NCBI GenBank assembly: GCA_963576735.1
Contig: OY755175.1
Coordinates: forward strand, 760,401 to 824,400
Source of the DNA: Bedellia somnulentella
Lineage: Eukaryota; Arthropoda; Insecta; Lepidoptera; Bedelliidae
Reading direction: 5' to 3'
Length of the DNA: 64,000 nt
Notes under the pieces: generated by a model
Told to the model about the DNA's origin: nothing
What the model saw: the letters and a program-made list of their open reading frames with translations, nothing else
Database searches by the model: none
Translations under genes and position numbers: made by a program
Shown here: one piece after another, positions 21,333-30,909 of the stretch
Layout: the number at the start of each line of letters is the position of its first letter
Position numbering within the stretch: the first letter of the stretch is position 1

Positions 21333-21906
21333 AGGGTTCCGTAGCCAAATGGCAAAAACGGGACCCTTATAGATTCGTCATGTCTGTCTGTCTGTCCGTC
21401 CGTCCGTCCGTCCGTCCGTCCGTATGTCACAGCCAGTTTATTCCGAAACTATAAGAACTACATTATTGGAAATTGGTGCGTAGATGTATTCTGTAAACCG
21501 CATACATAGAACTGAAACTCAAAATTTTTTTTTTCATCAAACCTATACGTGTAAGGTGTTTATCAAAAGGTATTTGAAAATGATGTTGAGGTTTCTTATA
21601 TCATTTTTTTCAAAACTGAATAGTTTGCGCGAGAGACTTTTTCAAAGTGCTAAAATGTGTGTCCCCCCCCCCGTAACTTCTAAAATATGGGCATGATAAT
21701 ACTGAAAAAAATATATGATGTGTATTACTATACAAACTACTAACGAAAATTGGTTTGAATGAGATCTAGCCCGTAGTTCTATTTTTAAACGTCATAAATC
21801 AAATTACTTACCTAATTTGGCTCCCATGATTTTCACACAAACGGGATTTTCTATATATATGATAGTACGGAACCCTTAGTGCGCGATCCGACTCGCACTA
21901 GGCCGG
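21333..21906 (+). mobile_element. AGGGTTCCGTA repeat, copy 1
   Basis: Starts AGGGTTCCGTAGCCAAATGG, has (TGTC)n and (CGTC)n microsatellites at 21380-21422, and near its end an inverted TACGGAACCCT (21866-21876) followed by GATCCGACTCGCAC and GGCCGG. A second copy is at 42619-43424. A widespread lepidopteran-style repeat; superfamily not assigned. It lies in the right arm of the piggyBac-type element. Confidence 0.65.
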
Positions 21907-22437
21907 TTTTTTTGTTTTATAATTTTGTTTGTTTCATGTTTCTTATTGTTTATATACATGTAAACTCAGTAAACATACATTTTATGTACAAAATTATGAA
22001 ATACTAATTTATTCTATGAATTTATTAGGTTGTTCCTCATTATTTTATACTTTGTGGTGCCGAATATTATGCGGTTCAGATGTCAACTACGATTCATAAT
22101 ACTAATAGGAATATAACGTATGATAACTGATTAACTTCTATACCTACTGCTCAGAATCTGCTGGATAAAAATGAAACTACAGTTGGGACATGAAATACAG
22201 AACTATCTAACCATTTTACTGAATGTGAATATTTTTTATCTGTTCGGACCATTAGAACAAAATTTTCCAAAATTGTTTAGTGTAGTCATTTCCGGTGATT
22301 TACATTTGATTGTGTTCAAAAACTTTCAAAGTATTGTAAGAAACTCTATCTATACTTTAATATCTTTATAAAAATGTGGTTTATTTACTTGGGGTACACA
22401 CGCACCCCAGGGTACCGTTAGTGAAAGTCTCCGATGC
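21907..22437. other. right interior of the piggyBac-type element
   Basis: AT-rich, with a 66-codon frame at 22171-22371 of no known family. Near the terminus GGGGTACACACGCACCCC forms an imperfect palindrome. Confidence 0.4.
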
Positions 22438-22455
22438 GTACGGTTCTAGGGTTAA
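22438..22455 (-). repeat. right piggyBac-type terminus and TTAA
   Basis: GTACGGTTCTAGGG followed by TTAA at 22452-22455; inverse of the left end at 8903-8920. Confidence 0.7.
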
Positions 22456-22719
22456 AAATCTTTTAATTTAATGTTTTTTGACATGAATTCCTCATGTGGG
22501 GATTATTACTCATAAATTCTTTATTTTCCTTTAATAACATCTTTTATTTATGATTAAAAATCTTTTGTTACATATAAGCCCAATTTACATATGATATTAT
22601 TATATATATAATATTATTATGATTTTTTTGCTGTTATTTTTAAGTTTCAGGGTATTGTTTGCAAAGCAATGAAGTTTTTCTTCTTCTCAATAGCGTGATG
22701 GTTTTGTTTCCATAAAATC

Positions 22720-22925
22720 CGATGTCGGCTTGGAATAGCACTTACCTGTGTCTTCCCGAAGGTGTCGTAAGATTCGGCTTAGGGTTTCAGTGTATATTCA
22801 GGCGTATGTTGGGCCATGTGGATGGAGGCCATTCATCACTAACTCTACTTTTTTTACAATCTTCTCTCACTTCCCACTTACCTAACATCCAAAAGTGGCT
22901 GATTGATTCCTTATTCGAAACTGCT
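22720..22925 (+). mobile_element. TATG-tail SINE-like repeat, degenerate
   Basis: GATGTCGGCTTGGAATAGC, GGTGTCGTAAGATTCGGC, GCCATTCATCACTAAC and CCAAAAGTGGCTGATTG follow the family order with many changes; the tail is missing. Confidence 0.6.
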
Positions 22926-22949
22926 ATAACCGTCAGGTTACCAGGTTAC

Positions 22950-23215
22950 AGTTGAGATTAAGGTACGCTAATGTGGAAGGTAGAGACAATGTGGAAGGTA
23001 ATTTAAGTAGAGGACGACTTCGGAGGACACATTTAGAGCAAGTGTGTGGGTGTGCTCAAAATGACAAGTGTCCGATGTATGAATTGAAGAATAAAAGAGC
23101 ATTTCATACATGCTCATGCATAACTAATGGATGTGAACGAAACTATAGAGGTTTACCAGGATCGTACAAAGTGTCCTATGGGAACTAACGGCGTGAGTAT
23201 ATGCATGTATGTATT
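22950..23215 (+). mobile_element. 3' fragment of the 24-27 kb LINE family
   Basis: Decayed coding for the RT C-terminus (AATGTGGAAGGT..., GGACGACTTCGGAGGACAC, CATGCTCATGC, GATGTGAACGAAACTATAG, CCAGGATCGTACAAAG), then GGGAACTAACGGCGTGAG and (TATG)n. Same order as the minus-strand LINE at 23676-26890. Confidence 0.75.
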
Positions 23216-23410
23216 GTCGACGCACTTTTTTTTCACTACTTTATTTAGTTCGGCTTTGCAGTCGATTAACCTTACACCACCTTGGGACCGCTGCGCTGGT
23301 CGGTCTTCTGATCACGTTCCTCAAGTTCAGCAACGAGAACACTGAATCGCTAATCGTTGGCGGCAGTCCCACTCATCCACGGATTATTTTCTTATTGTAA
23401 TCGATGGAAT

Positions 23411-23632
23411 ATTATACACACATAAACTCACGGCTACAAATCCCAAAAAGGGGTAGCCAGAGCTAATAACTCCTCAGACACATTTGGAAGTTGATAGGGG
23501 AGAAGATGGTAGAAATAAAGTATCGTTGGTGATGGGACTCAACACCACTTGAAAAAGTCCCATACACTTAGTCGCCCCTTGCGACACCGGGTAGAAAGGA
23601 GAAGTGACATTAAGCCGGGACTACACGGCTGG
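23411..23632 (-). mobile_element. TATG-tail SINE-like repeat
   Basis: ACTCACGGCTACAAATCCC at 23421, GGGGTAGCCAGAGCTA, GGTGATGGGACTC, ending CCGGGACTACACGGC. Reverse strand, 40 bp from the 3' end of the LINE, with which it shares its terminal motif. Confidence 0.8.
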
Positions 23633-23713
23633 AATATCAGTGTGTATACGTCGTAGGATGATTTGATGTTTAGGTACATACATACATACATATTCATACA
23701 TATTCTCACGCCG

Positions 23714-24454
23714 TTAGTTCCCATTGGGGTAGGCAGAGACTATCGATCGCCACTTTGTACGATCCTGGCAAACCTCTCTGGCTTCGTTTACATCCATCAA
23801 TCTTTTCATACATGCTCTTTTATTCTTCATACTGCGGACACCTGCCTTTTTGAGCACATTTTCTATTTGATCCAAATGTGTCCTCCGAGGTCGTCCTCTA
23901 CTAACATTACCTTCCACATTGGCTCTATATATCTCTTTCACCAATTTACTGTCATCCATCCTCTCTATGTGCCCAAACCATCTCAACATTCCTTTTTCTA
24001 TCTTTCTTACAATATCATCTTTTACACCACACCTTTCACGAATCACATCATTCCTCACACGATCACATAACCTTACATTACACACTTTTCTGAGGGATCT
24101 CATTTCTACTGCATTCACTCTACTTTCATGCTTCTTCTGCCACACCCAACATTCACTGCCATACATAAGCGTAGGAACGAGGACAGCATCATGCACAGCC
24201 ATTCGGGCCTTTTCAGACACCGACTGACTAGACATTAGACTATCCAGCGCTCCATTTACCGCATTACCCTTTTTCACTCTTCTCTCGATATCTTCATCAC
24301 ACTTTCCAGCCCTAGTAAACAAACTTCCCAAATATACAAACTCTTTCACTTGTTCCACTTTCTTACCATTAATCTCAATCACGCATTCGGTCATATTCAC
24401 CTCTCTCTCAAAAACCATAGTTTTTGTTTTATCCACATTCACCCTCATTCCCAT
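23714..24454 (-). CDS. LINE polyprotein, RT C-terminal part (frameshifted)
   Basis: 246 codons continuing the RT after the frameshift: MRVNVDKTKTMVF, VEQVKEFVYLGSLFTRAG, LMYGSECWVW, GMLRWFGHIERMDDSK, NVSRGRPRRTHLDQI and ending near [19 protein letters not shown]. It overlaps the upstream frame by 10 bp. One base added in the G run at about 24450 would restore one ORF of about 1,058 codons, so the copy is young. Confidence 0.88.
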   Translation of the reverse strand: MGMRVNVDKTKTMVFEREVNMTECVIEINGKKVEQVKEFVYLGSLFTRAGKCDEDIERRVKKGNAVNGALDSLMSSQSVSEKARMAVHDAVLVPTLMYGSECWVWQKKHESRVNAVEMRSLRKVCNVRLCDRVRNDVIRERCGVKDDIVRKIEKGMLRWFGHIERMDDSKLVKEIYRANVEGNVSRGRPRRTHLDQIENVLKKAGVRSMKNKRACMKRLMDVNEAREVCQDRTKWRSIVSAYPNGN

Positions 24455-26886
24455 TTTTCAAAAGACGCACATGCAATATTCATCATCTCTTGCAGCTCTT
24501 CCACCGATGATGCAAGTAGCACTTGATCGTCGGCATATAAGAGGCATTTGATGATGAATCCACCCATTCTCAATCCATAATCACTTTCACGCAACTCTGT
24601 TAAACAGTCATCCATGAACAAATTGAAGAGCCACGGGGAAGCTACACAACCCTGTCGGACACCCCGAGAGATCCCGAACCAGTCAGTATTTTCCCCGTTT
24701 ACTCTCACACATGCACTGGAATCCTCATAGAGTGATACCAGTGCACGTATAAGTCGACTCCCCAAACCGAACTTGGATAACACCTCCCATAAACACTTTC
24801 TTACCACCCTATCATACGCCTTCTCTAAATCAATGAAGGAACAATACACCTTTCGGTTCTTAGCTAAGAACTTTTCGGTGATGCTCCTTAAAGAGAAGAT
24901 TTGGTCCATACATCCCATTCCCTTTCTAAATCCTGCTTGCACATCCCAAATTTTATCATCCGTTTCATTCATCACTCTTTCAATCAAAACCTTTGCATAC
25001 AATTTACCGACAATGCTGAGTAGGCTAATTCCACGGTAGTTTCTAGCCTCCTGGTGTGACCCCTTTCCTTTATATAAAGGCACAATCACCGCTTTGCACC
25101 AGTCTTGTGGCACTTTGCCACTCGACCAGCATTTTTGGAAAAGGAAGTACAACCAGGAAGCCACCACCCCTTTACCAGCCCTCAGCATTTCAGTGTTTAT
25201 CCTGTCATACCCTGCCGCTTTCCCTAGTTTCATACTTTTCATTGCTTTCATTATTTCTTCCAAACTGATATCACTGTCACTAAAGTCACCCATAACGTCG
25301 TTCCAATCAACATTACTGCTGATTGGCGAAGAAATGGATGAATCCTCTTTTTCAAAGAGTCCCTCAAAATAGTTCTTCCATACTCGTCTGATGCTACTTT
25401 CATCCGTCGCCAATTCACCCTGTTCATCTCTCACAACATTCACTCTCGTGTTTTGGGAAACTCCCTTTTCTTTCCGGATATATTTCCAGAACAACTTTTG
25501 GTTATTCCGGAAATTATCAGAGAGTTTCCTCTCACACCATTCTATCAGATCACGCTTTTTCTTTTCTATTTTCTTCTTGACCTCATTCTTAACTCTCTTA
25601 TATTCATCTTCAATGTTCTTCACTACATCATCTGTTACTCTCGCATCCATTCGTTTACTAGCTTTAATCGCTAGTAAATCTAACCAAGCTTTCTTCTTAT
25701 CTCCAACTGCCTCTTTCACATCTTTATCCCACCAACTTGTTGGTGGTCTATTTGTTCTTTTACTCAATCCACATACTTCCGTCGCACATTCAACCATTGA
25801 CGATTTGAGCACATCCCATACTTCTTCTATTTCCAATTCATCCTTCATCTCCACGCAACTTAGCCTGTCGTCCAATTTCTTCATATATTCATCTCTAATA
25901 TTTTCATCCTCTTCCAATTTCTCCACTTTTATTCTCGCAAATTCAGTTGTCGACACTTTGGCCCTGTGACGCCAACGCGTGCACAGTCCCCTTAATCGTG
26001 ATATCACGAGAAAGTGGTCTGTGCCAACGTTAATGCCCCTATGGACTCTGGTGTCAACAACTTTTGCTCTTAGCCTTTCATCCACTATCACAAAATCTAT
26101 CATACTTCTCTCGCTTCCTCTCTGTCTAGTATACATATGGATATCTTTGTGTTCAAACAACGTGTTCGTAACACAAAGATTCCTCTCTAAACATACATCA
26201 ATCACTTTCTCACCATTCTCGTTCACTCTTTTATCACCAAACTTTCCTAAAACTCTTTCACAACCGTTGCGTGACACACCAACCCAACCATTAAAATCTC
26301 CTAACATAACAATTTTCTCATTTTCATCACACCCATTCGCAACATCGTCTAACAGATTCCAAAACTCCTCCCTCTCGGATAGTGATCTGGACATGTCCGG
26401 AGCATACACGCAAATTATGCGCATCCGGACAAGCCCTACCTTCACCTTTATCCATAGGAGCCTTGGACTCACACACGCATAATCTTTCATGCACTTAGCC
26501 ATCCTTTCAGATATCAGAAGTCCCACGCCTTGGCAAGCTCTATCACTCTCGGTAACTCCCGACCAGATAGCTGTAAATGGGCCAAGTTGTGAAACCTCTT
26601 TTCCCTTGCGCTTCGTTTCATTCACACACAGAAAATCTAGTTTTCTTTCTTCCATAATCAAACATACTTCATCGAATTTTTCATGCATCCCTCCACACAC
26701 ATTCATCGTACTAAAGCGGGTCTCTTTAGCCCACTTTTCGCCCCGTGAGGAACCACGGCGTGATGAGTGGCGAGCCACATCGCCGCCACCGCGTTTAATT
26801 GTAGTTTCTAAACACATTCGGTTCCCACGTAAAGCAAGGGAAATATACTGTCCGCCTAGCCAGAGCCCCGCTAGCCAGAGCCCCAT
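24445..26886 (-). CDS. LINE polyprotein: APE endonuclease and RT
   Basis: Up to 813 codons. Endonuclease: STMNVCGGMHEKFDEV, FLCVNETKRKG, IICVYAPD, the catalytic MLGDFNGWVG and GTDHFLVISRL. A charged linker rich in K/E follows. RT from about residue 560: LGKAAGYDRINTEML, YRGISLLSIVGKLYAKVL, QAGFRKGMGCMDQIF, FIDLEKAYDRV, GVRQGCVASPWLFNLFMDD and CLLYADDQVLLAS. The frame ends FEKWE-stop where a G run has lost one base. The true start is unclear; a methionine just before CLETTIKRGGGD is likelier than the first one. Confidence 0.88.
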   Translation of the reverse strand: MGLWLAGLWLGGQYISLALRGNRMCLETTIKRGGGDVARHSSRRGSSRGEKWAKETRFSTMNVCGGMHEKFDEVCLIMEERKLDFLCVNETKRKGKEVSQLGPFTAIWSGVTESDRACQGVGLLISERMAKCMKDYACVSPRLLWIKVKVGLVRMRIICVYAPDMSRSLSEREEFWNLLDDVANGCDENEKIVMLGDFNGWVGVSRNGCERVLGKFGDKRVNENGEKVIDVCLERNLCVTNTLFEHKDIHMYTRQRGSERSMIDFVIVDERLRAKVVDTRVHRGINVGTDHFLVISRLRGLCTRWRHRAKVSTTEFARIKVEKLEEDENIRDEYMKKLDDRLSCVEMKDELEIEEVWDVLKSSMVECATEVCGLSKRTNRPPTSWWDKDVKEAVGDKKKAWLDLLAIKASKRMDARVTDDVVKNIEDEYKRVKNEVKKKIEKKKRDLIEWCERKLSDNFRNNQKLFWKYIRKEKGVSQNTRVNVVRDEQGELATDESSIRRVWKNYFEGLFEKEDSSISSPISSNVDWNDVMGDFSDSDISLEEIMKAMKSMKLGKAAGYDRINTEMLRAGKGVVASWLYFLFQKCWSSGKVPQDWCKAVIVPLYKGKGSHQEARNYRGISLLSIVGKLYAKVLIERVMNETDDKIWDVQAGFRKGMGCMDQIFSLRSITEKFLAKNRKVYCSFIDLEKAYDRVVRKCLWEVLSKFGLGSRLIRALVSLYEDSSACVRVNGENTDWFGISRGVRQGCVASPWLFNLFMDDCLTELRESDYGLRMGGFIIKCLLYADDQVLLASSVEELQEMMNIACASFEKWE

Positions 26887-26890
26887 GCTC

Positions 26891-27260
26891 TTGTTTAGGT
26901 ATTTTGCAAAAATCCGGATAATTAGACAACGGTTATAATATTTTCTAATCTTACGATAACTAGGTTTTTTTGCAAAAAAACTAGTTGATTTAGTGTGACT
27001 CCGAAACGAAATGTCAGTTTTTATGAATACTGTACACTGATTGATCGATTGCAGTGCCCCATAAATCCGTTATCTCTGATTGGTTGTTAATTAAGACGTA
27101 CTTACTTCATTGTTCCTACCCTACATTTAATTTGTTTGTTATATTAGTTACAAAAAGCTCCCAAGTATAAAAATTGTATTGTCATTTCTCTTTATAACTC
27201 TAGCTATAATACCTCAATACTACAATTTAAAAAGTACTTACTTATATAGGTAGGAACCTA
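26891..27260. other. intergenic, nothing recognised
   Basis: AT-rich; the LINE's 5' boundary lies near a small direct repeat GCTAGCCAGAGCCCC (about 26856-26884). Confidence 0.4.
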
Positions 27261-27261
27261 T

Positions 27262-27460
27262 ATTGAAGACGTCCGTGGCCGAGTGCATAGGTGACTAGCT
27301 TTTCAGTCTGGAGGTTGCGGGTTTGATCCCCGCTGAGAGCAATATTTATATGATGAGCATATTATTATGTGTATTATATTAAATATATCGCTGAGTTAGT
27401 ATTCCCTAATACAAGTGTTACTTAGTTTGGGGTAACTTGATCTGTGTATAATATGTATGA
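27262..27460 (+). mobile_element. tRNA-derived SINE of a second type
   Basis: The head TGGCCGAGTGCATAGG (A-box) and GGTTGCGGGTTTGATCCCCG (B-box) resembles a tRNA 5' half. The body ends CACTTGTATTAG-like and TTTGGGGTAACTTGATCTGTG, a layout common in lepidopteran SINEs. The cloverleaf does not close. Confidence 0.6.
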
Positions 27461-27699
27461 ACGTGATTGTAATTTTACTCCAACAAAAGAGTAAAAAAAA
27501 ATCACACGTAGTCTGGTCTAGTGTTAATTGGTTTCTCCCTTTGGTCGGCTATCATCTCAGTGATTTACGCTTCGCTAGCGTTCTCAGTAATAAGTTCATC
27601 ATATTTACCTACTTTACAAAGCACCTGAAAATAATAGGGGTGTGATAATGATATGCTGAGAAGATCATCTACCAAATCTCGTTAGACAGTGGAGTAGAT

Positions 27700-27845
27700 A
27701 TTTTGTCCCATTTACTGTAATTACGGCATAGGATTGCACTAACTTTCTTTCTGGGGTTGTCATAAGAGGCACCTAGCGTTGACGCTTTTTAAGTGATTCT
27801 TTTGTGAGCTGTGGTTGTAGACCTAACCTTTGTTTTACAAAGGAA
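27700..27845 (+). mobile_element. TATG-tail SINE-like repeat, very degenerate
   Basis: GGCATAGGATTGCACTAAC, GGTTGTCATAAGAGGCACC, TTTTTAAGTGATTCTTTTG and GTTGTAGACCTAACC align to the family in order. Confidence 0.45.
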
Positions 27846-28236
27846 ATAATTGGGCTATTCCACACATCCCTACTGAGCTATCCCCCCTGGTAGGCAAGTT
27901 TTTTTTCCACACAAAGCTACTAGGGGATCCCTTTCCATTTCTTCTATATCATATCTTCACTGACAATTAAATTAATTTTCAAGAGACTGAACTGCCCGGC
28001 TAGTACGAGCGGTGTTCAAACTAGTATCGCGTTGGGATAAAGAGCTTAAGAGCTTATTCCATTTGTCTGAATTCAGACGTCTGAAAGCGCGTGCGTTAAG
28101 CTGGCGTACCATGAAGCTGTATCGAGCTGGTTACTATGTCAAAAAAACTCTGCCTAAAGAGCTTATTCCATTACACTTTTTTGTTGCTGAAATCGTTACG
28201 TCCTTCACAGTTACTGCCGCAGAAGGCCGCAGACGC

Positions 28237-29375
28237 TTGTTATTCCACTACACCGATTTCAGTTTCTGAATCATTCGCGAGCGCGCGATGATTGCGGGCG
28301 GTCGTACGAAATTGCTCCCGCCTTTTTTTTAAAACGCTCTCTATCGAACTCTCTTATGGACTATCCCACTCTCATTCAATAAACGACGACACATTGCGTC
28401 TATATATCTCTTTCGCTACTATACTTACATATATCCTATTCATGTACACAACCTTTTCCAAATATTTTTACGTCATATTAATACGTATCTGTCTACCCCA
28501 AAAGGAAATAATGGCGGGAGTTTAAGTATGTATGTATGTAATTAAAATTATCTGCTTACCACAATCGGAAGTAATGGCGTGAGTATGAGTGTGTATGTAT
28601 GTAATTAAACGTATCTGCCTACTCCGATTGGAAGTAATGGCGTGAATATTTATAATATAATATAATTTGCATGTATGTGATAAAACGTATTTGCCTACCC
28701 CAGTCGGAAATAATGGCGTGGCTATAAGTATGTATGTTATTATTACGTACGTTACGTAACGTAGTGATACGTATTTGCCTACACCCATGGGAAATAATGG
28801 CGTGAGTTTATGTATGTAATTATACGCCTGCGCCTACCCCCACGGGAAATGATGGCGTGAGTATATGTATGCATATTTGAAACAATACGCATCTGCCTAC
28901 CCCAAAAGGAAATAAAGGCGGGAGTTTAAGTATGTATGTAATTAAAATTATCTGCTTACCACAATCGGAAGTAACAGCGTGAGTATATGTATGTATGTAT
29001 GTATGTAATTAAACGTATCTGCCTCCTCCGATGGGAAGTAATGGCGTGAATATTTATAATATAATATAATTTGCATGTATGTGATAAAACGTATTTGCCT
29101 ACCCCAATCGGAAATAATAGCGTGAGAATATGTATGTATGTATGAATATAATTATACATATCTGCCTACCCCTATGAAATGGAACCCCTACCTACCTAAC
29201 TACCCCTGGAATTAATGGCGTGAGCATATGTATATCTGCTATAAAACTTTTATTATCTTTTTTTTGTTTACGTACATGCAATCATAGGCATGTAAAATTT
29301 TGACACGTCCTCTCGCAGTGGCGGGCGCGAGCCGACTGACTGACTGTGACTGACTGGACTGAAGCGTCTGGACAT
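28237..29375 (+). repeat. segmental duplication, unit 1
   Basis: Starts ATTCCACTACACCGATTTC, then GCGAGCGCGCGATGATTGC, a (TATG)-rich array, and ends TCTCGCAGTGGCGGGCGCG...GAAGCGTCTGGAC. Unit 2 (29962-30905) repeats the same order with few changes and a shorter array. Confidence 0.85.
28480..29235 (+). repeat. tandem array of LINE 3'-end units (array 1)
   Basis: About ten imperfect 60-80-bp units of the form CTGCCTACCCCAATCGGAA, (A)ATAATGGCGTGAGTAT, (TATG)n, AATTAAACGTAT. The core equals the last ~40 bp of the 24-27 kb LINE. Confidence 0.8.
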
Positions 29376-29377
29376 TA

Positions 29378-29581
29378 AGGCGGATTTATACAGGGTAAGT
29401 GCGCAAGTCAGTAGCGGCGTCAGTCTGACTGACTTCTAAATATTCGTATGCGAATATTTAAGTCAGCGCTGACTTCAACCGCACTGTACTGACTTGAAAC
29501 AGTTCACATTGGGTTTTTTTCGGGTCAGCGCTGACTTGACTCGAATTCGGAGTCAGTTACTTACCCTGTATAAATCCGCCT
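29378..29581 (+). mobile_element. 204-bp Harbinger-like MITE, copy 1
   Basis: Ends AGGCGGATTTATACAGGG and CCCTGTATAAATCCGCCT are perfect inverted repeats. Flanked by TTA (29375-29377) and TAA (29582-29584). Inside are palindromes AAATATTCGTATGCGAATAT and AGTCAGCGCTGACT. A 3-bp TNA duplication suits PIF/Harbinger. Confidence 0.8.
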
Positions 29582-29584
29582 TAA

Positions 29585-29788
29585 AGGCGGATTTATACAG
29601 GGTAAGTGCGCAAGTCAGTAGCGGCGTCAGTCTGACTGACTTCTAAATATTCGTATGCGAATATTTAAGTCAGCGCTGACTTTAACCGCACTGTACTGAC
29701 TTGAAACAATTCACATTGGGTTTTTTTCGGGTCAGCGCTGACTTGACTCGAATTCGGAGTCAGTTACTTACCCTGTATAAATCCGCCT
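29585..29788 (+). mobile_element. 204-bp Harbinger-like MITE, copy 2
   Basis: Same length and nearly the same sequence as copy 1, in the same direction, separated from it only by TAA and followed by TTA (29789-29791). The paralogous unit 2 reads GTTATTCCACC at this place with neither copy present. Confidence 0.8.
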
Positions 29789-29940
29789 TTATTCCACCTT
29801 CCTGAGACGGAGTTACTAAAAATTTAGTGAGCTAGGTAGGAGCCAAAATTTGTCTACTTTTCAGAAGCCTAGCGTTCTGAACGTTATTCCACTAGTCTGA
29901 ATTCAGATTCTGTGGGTTTCAGACGTCTGAATTCAGACTA
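29789..29940 (-). mobile_element. family-X MITE, partial
   Basis: TTATTCCACCTTCCTGAG, GTCTACTTTTCAGAAGCC, ACGTTATTCCACTAGTCTG, then the CAGACGTCTGAATTCAGAC palindrome. Inverted relative to 149-314. Confidence 0.65.
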
Positions 29941-29961
29941 TATTATAATTATAGAAATTCC

Positions 29962-30905
29962 ACTACACCGATTTCAGTTTCTGAATCATTCGCGAGCGCG
30001 CGATGATTGCGGGCGGTCGTACGAAATTGCTCCCGCCTTTTTTTAAAACGCTCTCTATCGAACTCTCTTATGGACTATCCCACTCTCATTTAATAAACGA
30101 CGACACATTGCGTCTATATATCTCTTTCGCTACTATACTTACATATATTCTATTCATGTACACAACCTTTTCCAAATATTTTTACGTCATATTTCACACA
30201 AAATATTAAATAAGCGGGAAATTCTATATGACTTAAAAATAAAAGCATATTTATTAAAAAGTTTGCCAGGGTCGTACGAAGTGGCGATCGATAGTTTCAG
30301 CCTACCCCAATGAGAAATATTGACGTGAGTAATTGTATGTAATTAATCGTATCTGCCTACTCCAATTAGAGGTAATGGCGTTAGTATATGTATGCATATA
30401 TGTGATTGAAAGTATTTGCATACCCCAATGGGAAATAATGGCGTGAGTATATGTATGCATATTTGAAACAATACGTATCTGCCTACCCCTTACGGAATGG
30501 CGGGAGTTTAAGTATGTATGTATATAATTAAAATTATCTGCTTACCACAAGCGGAAGTAAAAGCGTGAGTATATGTGCGTATGTATGTAATTAAACGTAT
30601 CTGCCTACTCAGATGGGAAGTAATGGCGTGAGTATTTATAATATAATATAATTTGCATGTATGTGATAAAACGTATTATGTATGTATGTATGAATATAAT
30701 TATACATATCTGCCTACCCCTATGAAATGGAACCCCTACCTACCTAACTACCCCTGGAATAAATGGCGTGAGCATATGTATATCTGCTATAAAACTTTTA
30801 TTATCTTTTTTTGTTTACGTAATTTGCAATCATAGGCATGTAAAATTTTGGCACGCCCTCTCGCTGCGGCTGCGGCGGGCGCGAGGCGACTGAAGAAGCG
30901 TCTGA
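29962..30905 (+). repeat. segmental duplication, unit 2
   Basis: Head-to-tail copy of unit 1. It carries a recognisable LINE 3' segment at 30262-30330 (AAGTTTGCCAGGGTCGTAC, AGTGGCGATCGATAG) before its array, suggesting how the arrays began. It provides the empty site for the MITE pair in unit 1. Confidence 0.85.
30280..30790 (+). repeat. tandem array of LINE 3'-end units (array 2)
   Basis: Seven or so units as in array 1, first one still joined to LINE coding remnants (GTACGAAGTGGCGATCGATAG). Confidence 0.8.
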
Positions 30906-30909
30906 TCTG

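Larger units (their letters stand above)
8907..22451. mobile_element. piggyBac-type element carrying nested insertions
   Basis: The left end reads TTAA then CCCTAGAACCATAC (8907-8920). The right end reads GTACGGTTCTAGGG (22438-22451) then TTAA. The 14-bp termini are inverted repeats with one mismatch, and TTAA duplications plus CCC-starting ends are the signature of the piggyBac superfamily. No piggyBac transposase is visible in the element's own sequence (about 8921-8990, 21205-21332 and 21907-22437), so it looks non-autonomous and was swollen by a Jockey LINE that itself carries further insertions. Termini and TTAA are seen directly; that the two ends belong to one element is inference. Confidence 0.65.
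23676..26890 (-). mobile_element. near-intact APE-type LINE (RTE/CR1-like)
   Basis: About 3.2 kb on the minus strand: endonuclease plus RT, a very short 3' UTR, and a terminal GGCGTGAGAATATGTATG with TATG repeats at about 23676-23705. One frame break near 24450; otherwise open. The compact layout without a separate ORF1 resembles RTE, but the clade is not settled from sequence alone. At least six fragments of the family occur in this window. Confidence 0.85.

Noticed and set aside
25391..26938. Plus-strand frames opposite the 24-27 kb LINE
   Set aside because: Antisense shadows of endonuclease and RT; serine/threonine/phenylalanine-rich as expected from complementing K/E-rich coding.
28480..29235. 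Regularly spaced repeats resembling a CRISPR array
   Set aside because: Units vary in length, contain TATG microsatellites, and equal a LINE 3' end; the genome is eukaryotic.
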